33,286 bases of DNA from Gammaproteobacteria bacterium (GTDB lineage Bacteria; Pseudomonadota; Gammaproteobacteria; SZUA-152): assembly GCA_021647505.1 (NCBI GenBank), contig JAKIUN010000043.1, forward strand, positions 1 to 33,286, in the 5' to 3' direction. Of the stretch, positions 11,401-14,671 are shown in pieces. Made by a program: the position numbers and the translations under genes. Within the stretch, counting starts at the first letter, position 1; each line of letters begins with the position of its first letter. The notes beneath the pieces were generated by a model. It was not told where the DNA came from. It did not search any database and saw only the letters and a program-made list of their open reading frames with translations.

Positions 11401-11502
11401 CACTACACGCAGGACGAAATCTCGATACGCCTGCCCGCCGATCAACGTTATGACAGAGACGAAGAAGATGAGCGTCTTGAGAGGCGTGAGAGAAGTCACT
11501 GA
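2422..11502 (+). CDS. Giant FHA-type two-partner-secretion exoprotein with RTX-like repeat array
   Basis: The chosen ATG at 2422 follows AGGA at 2411-2414 and begins a signal peptide (MVNKKTCRRRVLAVWGYGLL) ending near SSAVG. An upstream in-frame ATG at 2344 overlaps the lipoprotein gene and lacks a signal. The product is about 3,026 residues. Residues about 30-150 form the TPS domain recognised by TpsB transporters, with INQTSQNMAIDW, AGRIDANGQVILVNPNGIFF (NPNG at residues 113-116) and IIASGL. A GTWLIDPSNIT motif, common in FHA-like exoproteins, lies near 3850. Glycine/asparagine-rich beta-helix follows to about 5480. An array to about 9760 repeats GGDGDDTFTF, LDGGAGSDRVDLS and GNNNATLIGTTAANVF with a mostly 276-base period; the GGxGxD motifs are RTX-like and could bind calcium. 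A second beta-helix and a non-repetitive 140-residue tail rich in charged residues end the protein. The likely role is adhesion or biofilm. No TpsB gene is in the window. Confidence 0.9.
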   Translation: MVNKKTCRRRVLAVWGYGLLLSVTVPSSAVGGPDGGQVVGGTGSIASSGAITTINQTSQNMAIDWQNYNVNANERVQYIQPNSSSISLNRILSQSGSTIAGRIDANGQVILVNPNGIFFTSTSIINVGGIIASGLNIQPNDFMNGNYIFDEVLGTNGTVINSGTITASLGGNVALVGKQVKNDGLIVANLGTVNLAAGKQAVLTFDQGGLLGVRVSKEILQDELGVDPAVINSGDIQAESGRVLLTASTSQDVFSQAVNTGGLDQATSAVVHEDGSFTLGGGADVINTGSIDTSTTLSDQNVGRIVLIGENVTSSGELRADAANGRGGEIELHAQDTTLLTGNSITSARSEREGRGGTVKVLGDNVGLFDQSTIDVSGDTGGGQVFIGGDQEGNNALIPNAKFIYLSDESQVFADALDNGDGGRLITFASDTARIYGSLSARGGINGGDGGFIETSGLIGFQIVGAPDAASPQGEAGTWLIDPSNITVTNSRSNDTTAPDGAFVSNGTGDAEIHVVDITNALIGGADVIIRTQGESGTGNGDITFDKDGDLDYNNSSTRTLTLDAAGDIIFEAGSRIRDRTPGNNSSNPDRLNVVLLADGAVTLEGAVGGEAAASITTQGGQFTVGSEIDPVASFTNNGTITTTGAQNQAGGDIAIHTTGTLTSTRLTANGGTAGSNSTGQAAGSITLNAGTGITLIGPVTATGGDGQDQNNNSGGQDGGAGGVVLITSAIGAIDIQAGIDVSGGNSDGDNGDDPASGGDAGSVRIQADSGVIHVSMITANGGNSAGNDSDNSRHAGNGGALTISGNGITLNNNLFSIGGVDSESNAGNGATITLNGPVTLAKNITLDTRGATRGDIDFNGMLDGTTARAEDLALYGSGISFSDLAGSETRLGDLLIDATGMIDAGTYSITTGSLDVQNSNRFTSGAINTAGNTTGGNVTINSSDITVGAINTSATDIGGVGGAITLSATDNSSGGTPDITLNGDINASGTTEGAVAISLNGSDSPTGSVTLNAVTDFTSAITLTGSTGTDTLTAANRPNNWVLSTTDSVLNDNFIFTGIETLTGNAQTDRFILPDSGEFSGTLYGGGGVDEIQAGNQLNTWSVSGDGIGSVTGLSATFNEIERLTGNSNTDDFTLLAAGSISDTIDGGGGTNTLTGRDSNTTWTISTAGNSLAATSSGNDYVNAFINIDTLTGGTGSDIFDLGAGISGSVNGGQGDDTFNIDTPGLSLTDLRGGAGSDTLNGNDSANIWTINAANSGTLFNGGQTVTFAAIENLNGAANNDDTFNFTVTPTDGNVAIDGRGQLTQDNVNLAGLNGALSVQLGATGFNNIESITGNNNSTLIGTDAGETWNLTGENDGTVGTLIFVDFNNLTGGSGNDTFNFGADVTGTVGGGAGNDTFNLTANATGIINGNAGNDTFNINAPGITLTDLRGGAGSDTLNGNDSANTWTINAANSGTLVNGGQTVTFAAIENLNGAANNDDTFNFTVTPTDGNVAIDGRGQLTQDNVNLAGLNGALSVQLGATGFNNIESITGNNNSTLIGTDAGETWNLTGENDGNVGTLTFIDFNNLTGGSGNDTFIFQARGSLSDLLDGGAGIDDRVDLSALAAVDVTLGQGLANIESILGNNSNSTLRGTVGNNTFILTGENDGNLGSLAFENFSDLDGGDGDDTFIFQPDGSLSGQLDGGAGIDDRVDLSALAVVDVTPGQGQVNIEQIIGNGNDSTLRGTAAANVFVLSGENDGSLDGLNFTDFNQLNGGDGNDTFTFRASGRLSGLLDGGAGSDRVDLSLVTGALRVTQGEDIRNIEILNGNNNATLIGTTAANVFILSGENTGTLDELAFTNFSQLNGGDGNDTFTFEANGQLTDLLDGGAGSDRVDLSRVTRALRITQGEDIANIETLTGNNNATLIGTTAANVFTLSGENSGTLDNTLTFTTINQLNGGDGDDRFTFGANGQLTGLLEGGAGSDRVDLSLVSGALRVTQGDDINNIETLIGNNNSTLIGTATANTFILSGENAGTLDSALTFSNISQLNGGDGDDSFTFGANGQLTGLLEGGAGSDRVDLSQVTGALRVTQGDDISNIETLIGNNNAILIGTPATNVFILSGENSGTLDNSLAFTDFNQLNGGDGDDTFTFQTSDSLSDLLDGGAGSDHVDMTALAEVDLTLGQDVVNIEQLTGNRTDSTLRGENNANTWTLSGENAGTVDGVAFSGFTTLRGGNSDDRFTQGGFSGAIYGGAHDTGDTIDYSNQQTVNVTVGNALAGDASIIAEIEGIRGNGSNSTLTGSADNRDWIITGENDGRIGTLAFEDFNNLIGSDVDDTFTFEAASSLTGRLDGGGGSDRVNLSALAVVDIRLGQDVVNIERITGNNTASTLRGEDTVNNWTITGVNAGGISADGGPTLAFIGFNDLHGGSNNDRFIINGTGALNGRITAGAGDDSLDITLAGAQSGQTAFSGGAGTDRIELSGGGSAYQETVTSTDDGGAFTFTDATSGANGKDYRIEYTGVESLQDNVTADMRVYGSATNDLFQLGANNFTINAATAVNYTNKTGLAIIGQGGEADRIILTGDLAIAGGVTLSAEQIINDSGSRITAGGLTLEGVTAAGTADAKLLTAIDNLTLSDAGAVYLDEQNSLTITQMTAVGAIDINAGGSVNSLGGLISDNRLTIASNSDIDLGQANQLSGPLTLTAVSGSVTLANATGINLAAVSANTLSLTTATGSITGSGIISIAANTDLNAAGDITLTGDNDFSTITATATNVTLRDVNVIEQVDINATGSVDIAAQTGLGIGSIAANDIQLDAGEQGQLSDTNGSDVNLSGTRVTLRAGTGIGTTDALETQTAELDVINRTGSVAITNTGAVTLSNLVTRGDIHFTNNGNVTLDTIDTGYNHGRLAMTVTGSVLGVNRDYREQPDITANNALINVSGDIGTLYRPVSVRVNNEFVLFSNVGSVYYYGGRPRTIIDNSTIKIGLFDALLGLSGQQLIDVETLSEIDPAIFTEVRHYTQDEISIRLPADQRYDRDEEDERLERRERSH
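6106..6558 (+). repeat. Near-identical direct repeat inside the adhesin gene, copy 1
   Basis: About 450 bases, from the codons for LTDLRGGAGSDTLNGNDSAN to those for NLTGGSGNDTF, recur almost unchanged at an offset of 594 bases (copy 2 at about 6700-7152). Differences are scattered single bases, many of them synonymous, pointing to a recent duplication. Confidence 0.8.
6700..7152 (+). repeat. Near-identical direct repeat inside the adhesin gene, copy 2
   Basis: Second copy of the 450-base unit, 594 bases after copy 1. After this copy the reading continues into the regular 276-base array, whereas copy 1 is followed by extra GGGAGNDTF and GNAGNDTF turns. Confidence 0.8.
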
Positions 11503-11552
11503 CAACAGTGTCGCACTTGGTCAGTCACAAGCCGCTCGGTTTTTCATCCGCC

Positions 11553-11617
11553 TGGGCACAAAAAACCTGCCCACTCTACCCAGACTTCCTGCGCTTCCCC
11601 GCTTAAATTAGGCGGGG
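11553..11617 (+). terminator. Possible weak terminator region after the adhesin gene
   Basis: There are two small hairpins: TGGGCA at 11553-11558 with TGCCCA at 11568-11573, and CCCCGC at 11597-11602 with GCGGGG at 11612-11617 (loop of 9). Neither is followed by a clear T-run, so they are only candidates. Confidence 0.3.
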
Positions 11618-11670
11618 ATGTCCATCTCTTCTATCATGTCGACGTTTATTCGAAAAAACAGGAGCTGACA

Positions 11671-11775
11671 ATGGTTGGCAGCAGAATTCCAGGCCCCTTA
11701 GGCATGCGGCCGACACTTCCCATCGACGATGGCACCTTAGCGTTGACCCATTCACCGTGTCCAGGGTGGAAATAG
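11671..11775 (+). pseudogene. Short truncated ORF with PGPLG...DDGTL...PCPG motif
   Basis: A 34-codon frame starts at the ATG at 11671, with a strong ribosome-binding site (AGGAG at 11660-11664, six bases upstream), and ends at TAG 11773-11775. It encodes MVGSRIPGPLG, then PIDDGTLAL and HSPCPGW. From memory, this motif order (SRxPGPLG, DDGTL, P-rich turn) begins a group of Pseudomonas proteins that I associate with secreted toxins whose C-termini are hydrophobic, like that of the gene entering at base 3. The stop lies inside the first repeat (AAATAGGGG type), so the frame looks cut off by an inserted or recombined element. The good ribosome-binding site suggests that the start of a real gene has survived. 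The family assignment is recollection, not a search result. Confidence 0.4.
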
Positions 11776-11778
11776 GGG

Positions 11779-11860
11779 AAATAGGGGACAGACCACGAAT
11801 AAAGTGATATTCTGTGTTTTCCAGTAAAGCAGTAAATTAATTGTGGCCTGCCCCCTATTT
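11779..11860. repeat. Imperfect inverted repeat, AAATAGGGGACAG type
   Basis: The left arm at 11779-11800 reads AAATAGGGGACAGACCAC plus four bases. The right arm at 11840-11860 is its reverse complement with three substitutions and one missing base. The spacer is about 39 bases. An extra AAATAGGGG copy sits just to the left, at 11770-11778. From memory, such AATAGGGGACAGACCAC ends occur around REP-associated (Y1/RAYT) transposase genes in gammaproteobacteria; no transposase remains here. Confidence 0.6.
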
Positions 11861-11896
11861 TACTACGGAATATGCACCAACCCTGCATGGATTAAA

Positions 11897-12034
11897 TCGA
11901 GTCCGACCCGAATGGCACTAAGTTAAGGGTGTTTAGCACCGACTATCAATAGCTTAGCCTCGTTCTGGCGCGGCTTTCCCGCAGGTCATCCCTATGCAAA
12001 AAGGCTTAACTTAGTGCCATTCGAGTCCGACCCC
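11897..12034. repeat. Composite repeat element: 17-base inverted repeat and 13-base direct repeat
   Basis: AATGGCACTAAGTTAAG at 11911-11927 is exactly inverted at 12005-12021. TCGAGTCCGACCC occurs in direct orientation at 11897-11909 and 12021-12033. The spacer of about 77 bases has no frame of note. A related copy (GGGGTC, five variable bases, CGAATaGCACTtAcTTgAG) lies at 33064-33093, so this is a dispersed family. It looks like a small non-autonomous element or the remains of one. Confidence 0.65.
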
Positions 12035-12163
12035 AAAACACCGACCTTACCGATGCCCGCGGAATCCAGGAAGAAATTAACCGAACCGGACGTTACATGT
12101 GGTGCATTGTTCGCAAGACCCTCAGTCAGCGCAATGAACGCATCCGTAAAGTGACTGGGGGGT

Positions 12164-12286
12164 ATGATTTTCGAGGCACTACTGGATATTGTTTTGTGTT
12201 ATTTAATGTTTTTTTTCGGCTTGTCAGCTTTAGGTAGTGCGATTACGTTTTATATTCTCACAGTCATACTCGGCATTGACTTGTGA
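12164..12286 (+). CDS. Possible 40-residue hydrophobic membrane peptide
   Basis: The ATG at 12164 follows a G-rich run (ctgggggg) and the frame ends with TGA at 12284-12286. The product is almost one hydrophobic segment (MIFEALLDIVLCYLMFFFGL, then SALGSAITFYILTVILGIDL). The coding bases are T-rich, unlike the GC-rich neighbours. A stop lies just upstream in the same frame, so it is not the tail of a longer gene. It could be a small membrane protein, a type I toxin-like peptide, a degraded immunity protein or chance. The 120 bases before it (12040-12160) hold only short frames I cannot assign. Confidence 0.3.
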   Translation: MIFEALLDIVLCYLMFFFGLSALGSAITFYILTVILGIDL

Positions 12287-12430
12287 ATATCGAGCTGACC
12301 GACTCAAGCCTGTAGCCCGGGTTTCGCAAGCTCAAACTAGACTACGAGTTATTTGATCCGTCATTTGCCGGAAGACCTCCCCGTTCCCCGTTGATAGGGT
12401 GTACACACGCACTGTTACTCCGGGTGATGT

Positions 12431-12455
12431 AAAAACTCAGGCCTGCGACAGGCCT
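12431..12455 (-). terminator. Rho-independent terminator of the fliJ-fliK unit
   Basis: Read on the minus strand, AGGCCTG, TCG, CAGGCCT forms a 7-bp stem with a 3-base loop, followed by GAG and TTTTT. It lies about 57 bases after the fliK stop, in the right orientation. Confidence 0.75.
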
Positions 12456-12511
12456 AAAGGCAGTGTAAACGAGCAGGCTACACGGGCTACCGCAAGCACC
12501 ACAGATCAACA

Positions 12512-13882
12512 TCAGGCGAAAATATCCACCAATCCCAACCCGATAGGAACGGGTGAAGACGGCTGCTGCGGCTCCTCGTCACCACTGTCCACCCCGTGAG
12601 TATCGGCCACGGCATCGTGGCGCAATCCATTTTCATTTTTTGCCGCCTGCTGCTGTCCGGCAAAAGACTCCTGCGAGACACTGGCATCGGCAAGGTTCAG
12701 CCCCTGCTGCTCGAACATCTCACGCAGTCGCGGCAGGGCGGCATCCAGCGCCTCGCGGGCGGCCGGATTTTGTGCCGTGAAACTCACGCTGAGCTGCTGC
12801 GTATCTGAATAGATGATACGCACATCAATGGGGCCGAGATGACGTGGATTCAGCTGGATCTGTGCCTCACGGATTTCCCGGTTGGCCAGCCACATCATGC
12901 GCTGGCCAAGCTCCGCAGACCAGCCGGGCTGGCCCATCGGGGTGTTGACCGGCAAGCCCGGTAATGAACCCGGGCCGGTCAGTGCCCCAGCACGCACGTC
13001 ACTGCCACTACCCGGCAGGAAAGCCGAGGGCGACAAATCCGCTGGAATGATACTGGCCGTGGTATCCGAAAGCGCCAACAGCGTCACACTCGACCCGGCA
13101 CTGACAATGGGAGAACGAGACATCGCCAGCAAATGGTCGATCTGCTGCTGAAACGGACGGGACAGGGAATCACCGGCCAGCGCCTGATTCGTGAGCTGAG
13201 CCGCCATGCCGCCACGCACGGCCTGTTCCGCCGACGAGGGGGCAATCGCGCTGCGCAACATCTCAGCTGTCTCCCCACGGGCGTTCAGCCCCAAGGAGGC
13301 AGGCCGTGCCAATCTTGCTTCCGGCTGAGTACCCATTAGCCCCGCCAGCGGCAAGGCCGCCGGTGACGCTACCCGACCCGGCTGGCTGTACCGTTCATCG
13401 GCAGGAACAGGCATGTCCCCGAACGGTGGCAGGGGTTTCACATCCAGCAGCGGCGGAATCACACCGACAGGCGGCGCTGCACTGGTAGCTGGCACATCTC
13501 TTACCTGCGTGAGCAAGTCTTGTAGCGGTACATCGGGCCGTGTCGCTGCCTGCGCCGGGCGGGTGTCAGACAGGGGATCAAGCATGACCGACAAGGCCTC
13601 GGAGCCACCATCAAACACCGCCGAAACCGGTGCATTCGGTGGCAAGGTATTGCCGTCTTGTGGCGAAGATTGTCCCGACGGCAGATTCCCGGCCGGCAAC
13701 GTTGGCCGCACCGCCGTATCGGCCGCTGCACCCTTCGCCGAGGGCTCTGCCGATGGCTGAAAACGCTGCGCCAACATACCGGCAAAGATACCCCCGGACG
13801 CTGTAGATGCGGCCACCATGGGCGTCCCGGACATGACGGGTAGCATCTCGGCAGAGGGTGTAATAGAAGCGGCGTCAGCCAT
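12512..13882 (-). CDS. fliK: Flagellar hook-length control protein FliK
   Basis: FliK is the molecular ruler and switch that stops hook polymerisation and turns the export gate to filament substrates. The 456-residue product has a long Pro/Ala/Ser-rich, low-complexity N-terminal ruler (about 300 residues) and a C-terminal Flg_hook domain at residues about 320-405. That domain includes ELGQRMMWLANREIREAQIQ, LNPRHLGPIDVRI and RLREMFEQQGL, the typical core of this family. The frame is open upstream to 14020, but I chose the ATG at 13882 because the extra part runs into a REP-like sequence and adds unconserved residues; the ribosome-binding site is weak. It is the last gene of a - strand unit that also holds fliJ, and a clear terminator follows. 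The 320-base gap before it is unusual for fliJ-fliK. Confidence 0.88.
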   Translation of the reverse strand: MADAASITPSAEMLPVMSGTPMVAASTASGGIFAGMLAQRFQPSAEPSAKGAAADTAVRPTLPAGNLPSGQSSPQDGNTLPPNAPVSAVFDGGSEALSVMLDPLSDTRPAQAATRPDVPLQDLLTQVRDVPATSAAPPVGVIPPLLDVKPLPPFGDMPVPADERYSQPGRVASPAALPLAGLMGTQPEARLARPASLGLNARGETAEMLRSAIAPSSAEQAVRGGMAAQLTNQALAGDSLSRPFQQQIDHLLAMSRSPIVSAGSSVTLLALSDTTASIIPADLSPSAFLPGSGSDVRAGALTGPGSLPGLPVNTPMGQPGWSAELGQRMMWLANREIREAQIQLNPRHLGPIDVRIIYSDTQQLSVSFTAQNPAAREALDAALPRLREMFEQQGLNLADASVSQESFAGQQQAAKNENGLRHDAVADTHGVDSGDEEPQQPSSPVPIGLGLVDIFA

Positions 13883-14008
13883 AGTGATGGTCTTTTGCAA
13901 AGTCCGGTCGGTTTCGGGTTTCGCGCCACGATGCGCAGGCATCGGCACGGATATCACCGATGATTGAGCAAAGATTATGCCAATCGCGTGGAATCGGTCT
14001 GTTTGCCA

Positions 14009-14030
14009 GGGGCGGGCCATGCCCGCGATT
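14009..14030. repeat. REP-like palindrome, GCGGGCCATGCCCGC type
   Basis: GCGGGCcatGCCCGC palindrome. The same motif occurs at 29719-29740 and, inverted with a CTCCCACA tail, at 29870-29895. Confidence 0.7.
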
Positions 14031-14056
14031 ACCCGGCCCTACCCTAAAAGACCTTC

Positions 14057-14118
14057 GCCACAGAGGCACAGAGAAAAACAATATTTTATTATCTCTGTGC
14101 TCTCTGTGCCTCTGTGGC
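14057..14118. repeat. 18-base perfect inverted repeat (CACAGAGGCACAGAGA type)
   Basis: GCCACAGAGGCACAGAGA at 14057-14074 is exactly inverted at 14101-14118. The 26-base AT-rich spacer contains an extra TCTCTGTGC. It would form a long stem-loop in the fliJ-fliK transcript. Similar CACAGAGGCACAGAG strings are scattered in many bacterial genomes. Confidence 0.75.
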
Positions 14119-14156
14119 AAACTGGTTTGTTATCGAAGCCTTTGTTGAATGAAGCA

Positions 14157-14182
14157 TTTCGCGGCTGAAACCGCTGCCACAA
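14157..14182. repeat. Diverged REP half-element
   Basis: TTTCGCGGCTGAAACCGCTG followed by CCACAA matches the REP unit at 29815-29840 with a few changes that weaken its palindrome. Confidence 0.6.
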
Positions 14183-14201
14183 GATCAAATTTTTAGCGAG
14201 T

Positions 14202-14645
14202 TCACAAGCTCTCGGAACGGCCACTATGCTGTGAGCGTTCATCCTGTTCCCGCTGCTCCCGGCGTGCGACCTGCTGTTCTTCAATAGCCTGATAGCGGGC
14301 AACCACCGTATCGAGCATGCGTACCTTGCCGCGTGAGGCAAACCACAGGACACGCTTGGCCTCGACCTCCTGTGTGGCCTGCGCGACCTGCTGCCCTTGT
14401 TGTTCAATGGCCTGTTCCAGTTTGTGCAGAAACTGCTGATAGTCTCCCAGTTGTACCGCGCCCATCCCCATCGCACCGGCCTGTTGAAAGCGCTGACGGT
14501 AATCCTCACGATAACGCTGGAGTTCTTCCTGCTGCTGCTGAACCTGTCCCAGTCGGGTCTGGGCAACGCCCAGCGCCCGCGCCGCCTGCTGCTCGCGACC
14601 CTCGGCAGCCCGGACAACGGGCTTCAAACGCCTGGACTTTTTCAT
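14202..14645 (-). CDS. fliJ: Flagellar export chaperone FliJ
   Basis: FliJ is the coiled-coil stalk of the flagellar export ATPase complex (with FliH and FliI) and helps to recycle chaperones at the export gate. The 147-residue product starts MKKSRRLKPVVRAAEGREQ, a typical FliJ beginning (RL-x-PV-x-x-A-x-x-RE). It is almost entirely heptad-rich coiled coil with many Gln and Glu (QQQQEELQRYREDYRQRFQQ), ending in an Arg/Glu/Gln-rich tail. The frame can be read from a TTG at 14654, but the ATG at 14645 gives the usual N-terminus. It starts 26 bases after the stop of the GGDEF-EAL gene and precedes fliK. The usual upstream partners fliF-fliI are not in the window. Confidence 0.85.
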   Translation of the reverse strand: MKKSRRLKPVVRAAEGREQQAARALGVAQTRLGQVQQQQEELQRYREDYRQRFQQAGAMGMGAVQLGDYQQFLHKLEQAIEQQGQQVAQATQEVEAKRVLWFASRGKVRMLDTVVARYQAIEEQQVARREQREQDERSQHSGRSESL

Positions 14646-14671
14646 TATCTGCAATCACTCTACAGTGCGTT

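Larger units (their letters stand above)
13883..14201. other. Repeat-filled gap between fliJ and fliK
   Basis: No gene is seen. The gap holds a REP-like GGGGCGGGCCATGCCCGCG palindrome (14009-14030), an 18-base perfect inverted repeat (14057-14118) and a diverged copy of the GCGGCTGAA-CCGCT REP (14157-14182). These elements have evidently accumulated between two genes that usually adjoin. Confidence 0.7.
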
